A stretch of 64,000 nt of DNA from contig NZ_FCOK02000041.1 in NCBI RefSeq assembly GCF_001544555.2, forward strand, positions 1 through 64,000, written 5' to 3'. The notes under the pieces are model-generated. The model ran no database searches. It worked only from the letters and a program-made list of their open reading frames with translations, and was not told the DNA's origin. Both the position numbers and the translations under genes were made by a program. This document shows, in pieces, positions 1-9,042 of the stretch (position 1 is its first letter; every line of letters starts with the position of its first letter). Source of the DNA: Caballeronia udeis. GTDB lineage: Bacteria; Pseudomonadota; Gammaproteobacteria; Burkholderiales; Burkholderiaceae.

Positions 1-195
1 CTTATAGCTCTTGCGCGCACGCCCATCTACTATCGCCATCTGTTTGCCACTCTTGCCGTACACGTATGCGCCGGCATCGGCCCTGTATTGCGAACCATGA
101 TCCGTGCGCACGGTTAGATCCCGACAGACAAATCGGGGAAATACTCCAACTTCCGGGGGCGATGCCGAGGAACAAATTTCCGAGCAATCATCCAT
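1..195 (-). CDS. Unassigned partial ORF running off the left edge
   Basis: An open minus-strand frame starts at ATG 195 and is still open at base 1, giving 65 codons. It includes the stretch TVRTDHGSQYRADAGAYVYG. The same frame stays open upstream to about 290 but without an ATG or a visible Shine-Dalgarno site, so the start is uncertain. I do not recognise the product. The GTATACnnnnGTATAT dyad at 304-319 lies just upstream, which is the only contextual hint that a real gene might begin here. The frame could equally be chance. Confidence 0.28.
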   Translation of the reverse strand, partial: MDDCSEICSSASPPEVGVFPRFVCRDLTVRTDHGSQYRADAGAYVYGKSGKQMAIVDGRARKSYK

Positions 196-303
196 TTTGT
201 GGCGCAGGCGATTCAGCGTTCCCCCTTGTCAACCAACGCGCTCTCGTGCAAATGCAGGTTCTCGATGTTTCGGGATAATCCGCCTTGACTTCGTTATTCA
301 AAT

Positions 304-319
304 GTATACGATGGTATAT
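304..319 (+). promoter_or_regulatory. Operator-like dyad, site A (GTATAC-N4-GTATAT)
   Basis: GTATAC, spacer gatg, GTATAT. A TTGACT box lies exactly 13 bases upstream at 285-290, the same arrangement as at sites B and C. The dyad and TTGACT-TTATTCA surroundings closely match site C at 10565-10599. No intact gene follows on the plus strand, so this is an orphan or serves the leftward ORF. Inferred target of the GntR regulator at 15811-16479. Confidence 0.55.
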
Positions 320-1548
320 CGATAACCGTCCACCAGAAATCGTCGCCGCGATTCGGGGGCGGCTACAGGCTCTCCTGGTGGATTCGCGTCCAGGCGCACC
401 GAAAAGTAGAGGGAACCATTCATGATCTCGCGGCAAGTAGGCACCAAAAGACTTTTTAGCCGCTTCGGAACTCATGCGAGCGGCGCCGCTATGGTCTGCT
501 TCGGCGCTAGCTACGTCCAAGGCAGTGGTATCTCAACAAGATCGAGCTATTTCTCCGGCGCTCTTCGACGCGCTTCTATCTGGCGTGTCGCCCGATCGGA
601 CCGGCTTTCTGTAGCTGGTCCTCGCGGTCACTGGCTGGGAAGCGTTGTGGAGGCAGGATCCGCTGCGCCCGTGGGAAGTAGGTGTGTTCTATTGTTGCGA
701 AACGTTATAGTCGCTTGCGCAATGCCCGGCAATTCAGCCATTGATTGCTGGAAGTCGTCAAAATTAAGCCGATGTAATTTTGGCAAAAGCAGGTTTGACC
801 CCGATGGTGAGGAATGTGCGACGGAATAGTTCGCGCTGTTAAAGCGATCACGCGCAGCACGAAGCCGGTAAGGAAGGGCGAGGAAAGTGCTGGCTGTGGA
901 TAGACCGGAACGTCCGGAATAGAAGCGACGTGCACAATATGGTCGATATTATTTCTATGTTTAAAAAATGTATTTAGGATAACTGGTAAATTACGTTGGT
1001 CAATGAATCGTCAAGTCATCCGCCGATATGAGGCGGATAGAGTGGTTTATGAGCGAGTGCGTAACGACTGATCTAGATGCCGGAGTGGGTTGAGATGTTG
1101 GGACAGCAATGAGTCCGGAGTCAACAAGGCCGTCTTTTAGACAAATCGGTTCTAACTAAAGCAAGGAGCGGTCGGCCCTCCGGTCCTGGGTAGACGCGCG
1201 CTCAGTTAACCGCTAGTGATCGTGGTCCTCCCGGTTCCATCGGAGCTGGCTTCTTTGAAGATAACTTTACAAAATAACATTTTGTATAACTTAGTAAAAG
1301 AAAACTGTAATAAAAGAGACCCTATGCAAAGCCTTGATCTGCCGTTGAGGACAATGTGATGAGGCATCAATGCCAAGGGTACGCCTATCGTAACCGAGCG
1401 CTTGCGCCCGCTCGCGGCTATGTCGGCAGGGTGCGTCGGATTCCATTTACCTTCGGTAGCGAATCACAATGCGTCATACAAAGAGGTTTGAAAGATTTTT
1501 TCTAGCGAATTCGAATTGAAATTTCTTAATATAACTAAGGAGACGTAG
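320..1548. other. Long stretch without a supportable gene
   Basis: Only short overlapping frames with no recognisable motif occur here. The part from about 1255 to 1320 and from 1500 to 1545 is clearly AT-richer and probably carries the promoter of the porin at 1549. No tRNA, CRISPR array or IS end was recognised. Confidence 0.5.
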
Positions 1549-2700
1549 GTGAAAATAAATCATAAGCTATGGGTGCTATTTGGCTTGGCGGTAACTGCCT
1601 CGCCGACCCAGGCCCAAAGCAGTGTTACGCTTTTCACTTCCTTGGATGATGCGATCGCGCATTACAACAACGAGGGGAAAGGTCCGGTCACCCAACTGCA
1701 GGTCGGCGACATGACGGGGAACTGGTGGGGCCTCAGAGGCGAGGAAGATTTGGGCGGTGGCGTCAAGACGGTCTTCTTCCTCGCGAGCGGTTTTAACCTC
1801 AACACCGGAAAGCAGGCCATAGCCGGCCAAGAGTTTGGTAAAGCGCTAGGTGCCTGGATGGGGCTGGCGAGCGACTCCTGGGGCACGGTGCGGATCGGTC
1901 GCCAGTACTCTCCGGCGAACGATCTCGTTCCTGGTCTCACGGGCGATCCCTACAGTCCCGCCTTTTCGACCCCGGGCGACGCCGACAACAACGATGGCAC
2001 GTTTTACGTGAACAATGCGGTCAAGTATATAAGCCCGAATTATGACGGCTTCAAATATGAATTGCTATACGCTCTGGGCGGCGTCGCGGGCAATATATCG
2101 TCGCAGTCGAGTTCTTCGGCCGCAGTGTCATACAGTACCGGCGTCTTGACTGTTGCTGGCGGATATATTTTTGCCAAGAACGACGGTCCAAACGGCGCGG
2201 GAACGGCCGACCAGACGCAGAATAACTCCGTCACTCCCCTGTTTGGCGACGTCCCCTTCGTAGGTTCGCGCCTGATAAGTATGGTAGCCGCCCAGTATAA
2301 TTTCGGTCCGTTTATCGGTAGCTTGCGCTACAGCAACGCGCAATGGAAACCCGGCGCCAAGTTCACGGCCTTTAACCGAACGGAAACTTTTAATGTCGGC
2401 GGGGTATCCCTCAACTACGCGTTGACCTTCGCAGCGGGACTGGTGTTCGGGTACAACTACACGAAGTCAAGCGGCGCATCTGCGGCAACCTACAACACCG
2501 TTGCGGCGCAAGTGTATTACCACCTGTCAAAGCGCACTACAGTCTACGCGGTCACGGCCTGGAACCACGCAAACGGCACCACCTTCAGCGCGGACGGAAA
2601 CAGCATCGTACCGGCTGCCGGATCGTTGACTGACATCGCGGCAAGCTCGAGCACCCCAAACCAGGTTGGCTTTCTCTTGGGCATGACTACTCACTTCTGA
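1549..2700 (+). CDS. Gram-negative porin (Burkholderia-type trimeric porin)
   Basis: Predicted 383-residue outer-membrane porin. It starts at GTG with an AAGGAG ribosome site just upstream, and the first about 22 residues form a signal peptide ending in Thr-Gln-Ala-Gln. The mature part begins SSVTLFTSLDDAI and continues with GNWWGLRGEEDLGGGVK and GKALGAWMGLASDSWGTVRIGRQYSP, which are hallmarks of the beta-proteobacterial Porin_4 family. The protein ends in a terminal phenylalanine (TTHF), the usual C-terminal signature for BAM-dependent insertion. It lies upstream of a secreted beta-propeller gene and of acid-catabolism genes, so uptake of small anionic solutes is plausible but not shown. No dyad of either regulon was found in front of it. 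Confidence 0.92.
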   Translation: MKINHKLWVLFGLAVTASPTQAQSSVTLFTSLDDAIAHYNNEGKGPVTQLQVGDMTGNWWGLRGEEDLGGGVKTVFFLASGFNLNTGKQAIAGQEFGKALGAWMGLASDSWGTVRIGRQYSPANDLVPGLTGDPYSPAFSTPGDADNNDGTFYVNNAVKYISPNYDGFKYELLYALGGVAGNISSQSSSSAAVSYSTGVLTVAGGYIFAKNDGPNGAGTADQTQNNSVTPLFGDVPFVGSRLISMVAAQYNFGPFIGSLRYSNAQWKPGAKFTAFNRTETFNVGGVSLNYALTFAAGLVFGYNYTKSSGASAATYNTVAAQVYYHLSKRTTVYAVTAWNHANGTTFSADGNSIVPAAGSLTDIAASSSTPNQVGFLLGMTTHF

Positions 2701-2829
2701 CGCGATACCTCGCCACTCGCCGAGCGGTTTGCCCCAGTCGTGTTGGATCACGCATCGCCCAGTTAAAAATCACCAGTCCGGTGAAGCTGAAGCACGCAAA
2801 TAGCAATAACTCTACAAAGGATGGAGACT

Positions 2830-3912
2830 ATGTCACGCAAATTCACGTTGTTCCTGCTGCTTGGTAGCTTGTTGTCTTGTACTCTTGCCAGTCACGCTGG
2901 TGCTGCTGAACTGAAGATGATTTCTCAAATTACAATTCCCGGCAATGCCCTGGATGAGTTCGACATCAGCTACGTTGATCAAAAGACAAACACCTTTTTC
3001 CTGGCCGATCGCAGCAACAAGTCGATCGACATCGTCGATACAACGAGTGCGAAGGTGATAGCCCAAGTCACGGGTTTCGTGGGCTACAGCGGAGACTACG
3101 GCACGGCCGGACCCAATGGCGTCGTCGCGGTGGGCGATAACGAGGTGTGGGCTGCCGACGGTGACAGCACGGTCAAGGTTATTGATCGCAAGACCAACTC
3201 GATCGTCGAAACGATAAGCACAGGTGGCAAGAAACGTAGCGACGAGATGGCTTACGATCCCAAGCACCATATTGTTCTCGTCGCTAACAACGAGGACGAT
3301 CCGCCCTACATGACGCTGATTTCCACAAAGCCAGGGCACAAAATCCTAAAGAAAATCGCCATGAAAGACGCCACCGACGGGATTGAGCAGTCGGTCTACT
3401 ATGCACCCAAGAGCATTTTCCTGATTTCAGTTCCGCAACTCAACGGCGACAGGTCAATGGGTGCGATCGCGATGGTTGATCCGGTCAAGGGCAAAGTCAC
3501 GGGCCTTATGAAGGTCTCGGACTGCCTGCCCGCTGGCTTGGCACGCGGGCCGGGGCACAATCTGGTGATCGGCTGTGGCGCTGGCGACAAGAAAACGGGG
3601 CTCAAACCGGTGACGTTGGTGATCAACGGCGATAGCGGTGCAATAGTTGCCAGGATTCCCGATATTGGCGGTGCAGACGAAGTGGCCTATAGCGCGAGAA
3701 ACGGCCAGTATTACATCACTGCTCGGAGCATGCCGACTGGTGCGGTTCTCGGCGTGATCGATGCCAAGACCAACACCCTCACGCAAAGCATCCCGACGGG
3801 CGGCAACGCGCATTCGGTAGCAGTAAGCGAATCGGACGGACACGTTTTTCTGCCACTGCCGAAAAAAGGCGGCCCGTGCGGCGGATGCGTCGGCGTCTTC
3901 AGCTCCCGATAG
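2830..3912 (+). CDS. Secreted YncE-like beta-propeller protein
   Basis: About 360 residues. The ATG at 2830 is preferred over the in-frame ATG at 2821, because GGAG at 2823 sits at proper ribosome-site distance from 2830. A signal peptide covers residues 1-26 (cleavage near SHAGAA). The rest consists of repeated blade-like units such as SIDIVDTTSAKVIAQVTG, TVKVIDRKTNSIVETISTGG and VLGVIDAKTNTLTQSIPTGG, typical of the YVTN/YncE seven-bladed propeller. The C-terminus carries a small Cys motif (CGGC). Such proteins are periplasmic and often bind ligands or partners; the function is unknown here. The gene follows the porin by about 130 bases and may be co-transcribed with it. Confidence 0.8.
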   Translation: MSRKFTLFLLLGSLLSCTLASHAGAAELKMISQITIPGNALDEFDISYVDQKTNTFFLADRSNKSIDIVDTTSAKVIAQVTGFVGYSGDYGTAGPNGVVAVGDNEVWAADGDSTVKVIDRKTNSIVETISTGGKKRSDEMAYDPKHHIVLVANNEDDPPYMTLISTKPGHKILKKIAMKDATDGIEQSVYYAPKSIFLISVPQLNGDRSMGAIAMVDPVKGKVTGLMKVSDCLPAGLARGPGHNLVIGCGAGDKKTGLKPVTLVINGDSGAIVARIPDIGGADEVAYSARNGQYYITARSMPTGAVLGVIDAKTNTLTQSIPTGGNAHSVAVSESDGHVFLPLPKKGGPCGGCVGVFSSR

Positions 3913-3994
3913 TCGCGTCGGCGAATTATCGGTCGGGAAGAGGGTGTCGCACGGCGCGCTTCGAGCGGACCAAAATGAGACCGAGACGGACGAC

Positions 3995-4450
3995 ATGGAC
4001 TTACCACTGACCAGTGTGGCGGACAACGCACAGGCGCAGTGTGATGAGCGGGCGCCAACGTTTCGAAAAGTGACCTCGCGTATCTTGCCAATCATGTCGC
4101 TTGCGCTATTCCTGAATAATATGGACCGCACGAACGTTGGTTTCGCGGCGTTGACAATGAACCGCGATCTCGGGTTCACGCCGGCACAGTTTGGGTGGGG
4201 CGCAGGGATTCTGTTTTTCAGCCTGTGTTTTCTAGATGTCCTTAGGAATCTAGTGCTAGTGCGCTTCGGCGCACGGCGCTGGATGACGCGCATCATGATC
4301 TTCTGGGGACTGCTGTCAGCCGCGACCGCGCTCGTGGTGCTCATTCACCGCCCGCATGATCGTGATGGCCGGGCTGATAGCAACATCTGGGCTGCTGTCA
4401 CTGGTGCTGCGTGTCGTCATGCCTTGCGAATCACCGAACCCGTTTGTGGC
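3995..4450 (+). pseudogene. Broken MFS transporter (ACS family) remnant
   Basis: The N-terminal about 110 codons read as a normal anion:cation symporter-type MFS protein: helix 1 with LALFLNNMDRTNVGFAALTM and then FGWGAGILFFSLCFLDVLRN, followed by GARRWMTRIMIFWGLLSAATA. After about 4340 this frame loses similarity. A second frame from about 4347 gives ARMIVMAGLIATSGLLSLVL, which looks like the last transmembrane helix of the same family. The simplest reading is an internal deletion of most of the gene with a frame change. The product would be a non-functional fragment of a carboxylate or sugar-acid permease. It lies between the propeller gene and MmgE/PrpD, so it may once have been the permease of that unit. 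Confidence 0.7.
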
Positions 4451-4642
4451 AAGACACCTCCCTTGGTGCGACTGTTCGGTCAAGCATCGAGCGAAGCAGA
4501 ACAGGAGCAGGTGCAACGATGGTGACGCCAATGCCCTCCAGCCCAGGGCGCTCACCTTGCGCTCGTGCATTCGTGCATCGCGGTGCAATTAGCTAGAGGC
4601 ACTCGGCTATGCCTAACCATCCCTACCAAAAAAGGATTACCA

Positions 4643-6013
4643 ATGAACTCGAAAACCATCGCCGAACAATTCAGCGAATATGCTTCGTCGCTGCACTACG
4701 AAGACCTGCCGGACGAAGTCGTGCATCGAGCAAAGTGTCTGATCATAGATACCCTAGGCTGTGCGCTGGGCGGCTACGCGAGCGATCCCGTGAGGATTGC
4801 TCGGGAGCTTGCGGCGAACGTGACAAGTAAGGAACCGGCGAGTTTGCTATGTTCGGGCGAGAAAACCAGCCTCGATTTGGCCGTCTTCGTCAATGGGGTA
4901 ATGATACGTTATCTCGATTTTAACGACGGCTATACGGGTAAGGAGGCCGGTCATCCGAGCGACAGCATCGCGGCATTGATATCGACTGGTGAGGTCATGC
5001 ATGCTGATGGACGCGCGCTCATAACCGCGACAGTCGTCGCATACGAGATTTTCTGTCGGATGTGCGACACGCTCAACATTAAACCAATGGGCTTCGACCA
5101 CGTAACCCTCGGCGCAATGGCAAGCGTTACCGGTGCGGCGCGACTGCTCGGCCTTACGCCGGAACAGATCACCCAAGCGGTCAACCTGACCGTTGCCGCT
5201 AACGTGGCCTTGTACCAAACGCGAATTGGGAATGTCTCGATGTGGAAGGGCTGTGCTTATGCCAACGCTAGCCGTAACGCGATTTTCGCCGCTCAGCTCG
5301 CGAAGCGCGGTATGACGGGTCCGTCTCCTGTGTTCGAGGGACGAGCCGGTTATTTCACCGCCGTCAGCCGCCAGCCGTTCGAGCTTGCGCCGTTCGGCGG
5401 CGGCAATCAGCCGTTCAAGATCATGGAATGTCTGATCAAGAAGTATCCCCTCGGGCAATACTCGCAGTCCGTGGTGGAGGCGGCGCTTCTGGTTCGTGAG
5501 CGAATCAGAAGCGTACGGGATATAGTCGAAGTGCATATCCATACGCTTGAGACCGCGGTCAGTATGATGGCTGGCGATCCCGAAAAGTGGCGTCCGTCCA
5601 ACCGTGAGTCAGCCGACCATAGCATGCCTTATGCCGCTGCGGTCGCGCTAATGCATGGCAGGGTCGACCGTACGCACTTCGAGGACCCCTATCTGCACGA
5701 TCCCGAGTTGCTTGAGCTTGTAAGCCGGATCCGCTGCAGCGTTTCGGAGGAAGCTAACCGCCGCGAGCCGGAGGCGATGTTGTGCGACTTGGACCTTACC
5801 CTTGCGGACGGCCGGTGCGAAGCAGTCAGAGTCGAATATCATCGGGGGCATCCGCGCAATCCCATGTCGAACGACGAGGTAGAGGGAAAGTTTCGCCGCC
5901 TCGCCGACGGGGCGTTGACAAAGAGGCAAAGCGATATGCTGCTGTCACAACTTTGGAAACTCGACGAACTCGCCGACGTGGGCGACTTATTTGCCTTGGC
6001 GCGTATCGATTGA
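4643..6013 (+). CDS. MmgE/PrpD family protein (copy 1)
   Basis: 456 residues, the usual family length. The start at 4643 is supported by AAAGGA seven bases upstream; an upstream in-frame extension to 4565 lacks such a site. Family features are AKCLIIDTLGCALGG near residue 30, the YLDFNDGYTGKEAGHPSD block near residue 90, GFDHVTLGAMASVTGAARLLGL, and the C-terminal pattern GHPRNPMSNDEVEGKFRRLA. MmgE/PrpD enzymes include 2-methylcitrate dehydratase, cis-aconitate decarboxylase and iminodisuccinate epimerase, so the substrate cannot be assigned by family. The surrounding carboxylate transporters make a di- or tricarboxylate substrate likely. It is one of three MmgE/PrpD sequences in 9 kb. Confidence 0.9.
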   Translation: MNSKTIAEQFSEYASSLHYEDLPDEVVHRAKCLIIDTLGCALGGYASDPVRIARELAANVTSKEPASLLCSGEKTSLDLAVFVNGVMIRYLDFNDGYTGKEAGHPSDSIAALISTGEVMHADGRALITATVVAYEIFCRMCDTLNIKPMGFDHVTLGAMASVTGAARLLGLTPEQITQAVNLTVAANVALYQTRIGNVSMWKGCAYANASRNAIFAAQLAKRGMTGPSPVFEGRAGYFTAVSRQPFELAPFGGGNQPFKIMECLIKKYPLGQYSQSVVEAALLVRERIRSVRDIVEVHIHTLETAVSMMAGDPEKWRPSNRESADHSMPYAAAVALMHGRVDRTHFEDPYLHDPELLELVSRIRCSVSEEANRREPEAMLCDLDLTLADGRCEAVRVEYHRGHPRNPMSNDEVEGKFRRLADGALTKRQSDMLLSQLWKLDELADVGDLFALARID

Positions 6014-6186
6014 CGTCGGCCCACCCTAGGGTCTTTCTGTCTGCCACCCAGCCAGAAGGTCGATCACGGAACGGAGCACGCGAGGACGACTTGCCGGGCT
6101 GGCGTGGTTGTCAGGCTCGGCGAATCTTCGCTGTGTACCGATGGTCGAGGCCAGATTGCGGGTTGAATCACCGCGAACTTCGAGTC

Positions 6187-6800
6187 TCAGTTCGCCCGTC
6201 CTGAATGTTTGCGGTGAAGTCCCTGTTCATGATTGTTTATTGTGTAGTGCTTTGTTTTTCGTGGAACCAGGACGGAATTGGCGAGAGTGACTTTCTGCAA
6301 GATGTCAATGGCCGTGGCAGTCCACATGAATGGTATGGGATCTTGGTTATGCACGACGATGTACTCCTTGATAGCGAGGACAGATCGGGAGCACAGCGGA
6401 ACATGCCACGGCGCAAACGTTCGGTAGCGATATCGCGAAAGAAGCGCTCCACCATGTTCAGCCACGATGCGGAGGTCGGCGCGAAATTCACAATGGGCGG
6501 TGACAGAACCGTTGAGGGTATTGAGCGTCGCGAACGGGGTCGTGGTGCCGTGACGCTTGTAGTCATGAGTTTGGGTCGACGCACGGCTTCTCTTCAAGGG
6601 CAGTCCGGGCTGAGTACGGTCAAGTGCCTGCATCTGGCTCTTCTCGTCGCAGCACAGAACCAACGCATGCTCGGGCGACGACATGTACAGGCACACGATG
6701 TCCTCGAGCTTATCGGCGAACTTCAGATCCCGCGAGCCCGTGAAGCTCTCGAGCAGGTGATGTTTGAGTCCGAGCCCCGTCCCACCTTGTTTCCGGCGCG
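6187..6800 (-). pseudogene. IS630 family transposase remnant, frameshifted
   Basis: Reading leftward, one frame gives DIVCLYMSSPEHALVLCCDE followed by KSQMQALDRTQPGLPLK and HGTTTPFATLNTLNG, typical of IS630 transposases. It then shifts to another frame for PTSASWLNMVERFFRDIATE and RLRRGMF, the region just before the last acidic catalytic residue. It then returns to the first frame for IPFMWTATAIDILQKV near the C-terminus. At least two frameshifts therefore break the gene, and the N-terminal DNA-binding part is missing or unrecognisable. No terminal repeats were identified. It marks a boundary between the MmgE/PrpD copy 1 unit and the tctBA operon. Confidence 0.85.
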
Positions 6801-6825
6801 TCGTCGAGATGCGGGATAACGCAGG

Positions 6826-6860
6826 TTGACTTTATGATTTGTTTGTATACAGTTGTATAT
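6826..6860 (+). promoter_or_regulatory. Promoter/operator site B in front of tctB
   Basis: TTGACT at 6826-6831, 13 bases, then GTATAC at 6845-6850, spacer agtt, GTATAT at 6855-6860. The dyad overlaps the expected -10 region, consistent with repression by a dimeric GntR protein. The tctB start codon is about 115 bases downstream. The segment from GGGATAA at about 6813 through the dyad resembles site A. Confidence 0.65.
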
Positions 6861-6975
6861 TGTTAAAAGTTCACCATGTCCGCCGGCGGGAAAGGGCTTG
6901 GACACAACGGAGCCACGGTGCTTTGTCTCGCACAAAGAGTACTCGGGCGAAAAAAACGTTGAAGGAGACAAAGTC

Positions 6976-7431
6976 ATGGTTTTGCGTTTCGCAAACGACA
7001 AGACGCTGCTAAGCGGCATCGTGTTCGGGCTAATCGGCACTGCCGTGCTGTGCCTGGACCGCAATTACGAACTGGGGAGCGCCACGGCTATGGGCCCGGG
7101 CTATTTCCCGATGCTCATCGGCGTGCTTCTCGTTGCGCTCGGGCTCGCCAATGTCGTCATCGCGCTTAAAGCCCGATCGCCGTCGCGCCTCGATCAGCCC
7201 GCGCTCAGGGCGTTGCTGATGATTGCGCTTGGCGTGCTGCTGTTCGGCGTCGTCATCGACAGATTCGGGCTGCTGCCGGCGATCCTGGCCTTGGTAGCCT
7301 GCGCGAGCCTTACGGGGGCGCGCTACCGGCTTTGGGAGGTCGTGGTCATCTTCGCGATCCTGAGCATGATCGCAGGTGGGCTTTTCGTCTATGGGCTTGG
7401 CTTGCCTGCCAGCTATCTCGTCCGCTTCTAA
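6976..7431 (+). CDS. tctB: Tripartite tricarboxylate transporter small subunit TctB
   Basis: About 151 residues. The ATG at 6976 follows GAAGGAGA at 6961; an upstream extension to 6853 is not needed. Four hydrophobic segments are visible: GIVFGLIGTAVLCL, a motif GPGYFPMLIGVLLVALGLAN typical of TctB, LLMIALGVLLFGVVI, and a C-terminal VVVIFAILSMIAGGLFVYGL. TctB is the small four-helix membrane subunit that pairs with TctA to import carboxylates with a periplasmic Bug-type binding protein. It is the first gene of the operon tctB-tctA-dehydrogenase and lies behind operator site B. Confidence 0.9.
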   Translation: MVLRFANDKTLLSGIVFGLIGTAVLCLDRNYELGSATAMGPGYFPMLIGVLLVALGLANVVIALKARSPSRLDQPALRALLMIALGVLLFGVVIDRFGLLPAILALVACASLTGARYRLWEVVVIFAILSMIAGGLFVYGLGLPASYLVRF

Positions 7432-7470
7432 GGCCGATCTCCATATCGACCCTCATTCAAAAAGAAGACC

Positions 7471-9042
7471 ATGAACCTCGTACACGACCTCCATAATTTG
7501 ATGGGCGGTTTTGGCGTCGCGCTGTCGCCGATGAACTTCCTTTACTGCCTGATCGGAGCGAGCCTCGGAACGATGGTCGGTGTCCTGCCGGGACTCGGGC
7601 CGGTGACGACCATCGCCATGCTGTTGCCGCTTACCTTCAAAATGCCTGCCGTGTCGTCTTTCATCATGCTTTCGGGCATCTACTATGGCGCGCACCACGC
7701 CGGTTCGACCACGGCGATCATGCTGAACATGCCGGGCGAGCCCACTTCGGTCGTGGTTTGCTTCGACGGCCATCCGATGGCGCGGCAGGGCCGGGCAGGC
7801 GCCGCGCTGAGCATCGCCGCGCTGGGGTCGTTCTTTGCGGGATGCGTCGCGGTGATCGTGATTGCGCTGTTCTCGCCGTTGTTGGCGCAGGTCGCGCTCG
7901 ATTTCCGCGCGCCCGAATACACTTCCATGGTCATTCTGGCGCTGCTCGCCGCGGCTGTTCTGACAGAAGGATCCCTAATCAATTCGATCGCTATGGTGAC
8001 GTTCGGCTTGCTGCTCGGGACTGTCGGCACTGATGTCAATTCAGGCCGGGAACGCTTTACATTCGGCTTGAGCAATATCGCTTCCGGCATCGATTTCGTC
8101 GCTATCGCGGTCGGCTTGTTCGCGATTGCCGAGATTGTGTCGCGATTGCGCCATGCCGCGCGCAAGCAGAGCGCGTCTGCGGACGGGGCTCATCATGCTG
8201 CGCCGAAGTTCAGGAGCCTCTTTCCAACTCGACGCGATTTCGCAATGTCATGGAAACCGATCTTGAGGGGCACCGCCCTCGGCTCCGCGTTCGGCATACT
8301 GCCCGGCACGGGGCCACTCGTCAGCTCCTTCGCTTCCTACAGCCTCGAGCGGCAGATTGCAAAGGACCCAAGCCGCTTTGGCAAGGGTGCGATCGAAGGC
8401 GTGGCCGGGCCCGAGTCGGCTAATAACAGCGCGGCGCTGACCCACTTCATCCCGATGCTGACGCTGGGAATTCCGGCTGGCGCGGCGATGGCGCTCATGC
8501 TCGGTGCCCTGACCATCCAGGGCATTTCGCCGGGCCCCATGGTCATGACCGAGCATCCTGACCTTTTTTGGGGCGTCGTGGCAAGCATGCTCATCGGCAA
8601 CGTGATGCTGCTGGTGCTGAACCTGCCGATGATCGGCGTATGGATCAAGCTGCTGACCATTCCCTATCGTTTTCTTTATCCGTGCATCCTCGTGTTCTGC
8701 TGCATCGGCGTCTACAGCATTTCGAACTCTCCCGCCGACGTGGTGATGACCGCTGCATTCGGCGTCTTCGGATACGTCATGCTCGAGCTGGGTTGCCGCC
8801 CGGCGCCGCTAATCCTGGGCTTCATCCTCGGGCCGATCCTGGAGGCGAACCTGCGGACCGCGCTCGTCGTATCACGCGGCAATCCCATGATTTTCGTGCA
8901 AAGCCCGATCAGCCTCGGCTTTCTCCTTGTCGCCGCAGCGTTGCTGGTGGCATATGCCACATCTGGATTGCGGCGCCGCGAGCCGCGTGTCGCGAACTCC
9001 ATGGAACACGATCCATATTCAAACGCAAAGGACCTGTCATGA
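7471..9042 (+). CDS. tctA: Tripartite tricarboxylate transporter large permease TctA
   Basis: 523 residues with about 11-12 hydrophobic segments. Diagnostic family blocks are present: GASLGTMVGVLPGLGPVTTIAMLLPLT near residue 30, GIYYGAHHAGSTTAIMLNMPGEPTSV near residue 70, and GTALGSAFGILPGTGPLVSSFASY near residue 270. These are the two pseudo-symmetric G-x-x-x-G-x-x-P-G-x-G-P motifs of TctA. It is the substrate-translocating inner-membrane subunit. The gene lies 39 bases after tctB and its TGA overlaps the ATG of the next gene, so the three genes are one operon. The likely binding protein is encoded at 13673, outside this operon but in the same regulon. Confidence 0.95.
   Translation: MNLVHDLHNLMGGFGVALSPMNFLYCLIGASLGTMVGVLPGLGPVTTIAMLLPLTFKMPAVSSFIMLSGIYYGAHHAGSTTAIMLNMPGEPTSVVVCFDGHPMARQGRAGAALSIAALGSFFAGCVAVIVIALFSPLLAQVALDFRAPEYTSMVILALLAAAVLTEGSLINSIAMVTFGLLLGTVGTDVNSGRERFTFGLSNIASGIDFVAIAVGLFAIAEIVSRLRHAARKQSASADGAHHAAPKFRSLFPTRRDFAMSWKPILRGTALGSAFGILPGTGPLVSSFASYSLERQIAKDPSRFGKGAIEGVAGPESANNSAALTHFIPMLTLGIPAGAAMALMLGALTIQGISPGPMVMTEHPDLFWGVVASMLIGNVMLLVLNLPMIGVWIKLLTIPYRFLYPCILVFCCIGVYSISNSPADVVMTAAFGVFGYVMLELGCRPAPLILGFILGPILEANLRTALVVSRGNPMIFVQSPISLGFLLVAAALLVAYATSGLRRREPRVANSMEHDPYSNAKDLS

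Noticed and set aside
8568..9038. N-terminal extension of the IPMDH-like enzyme
   Set aside because: The stretch encodes tctA in another frame; the enzyme's conserved N-terminus begins right after ATG 9039, which overlaps the tctA stop.
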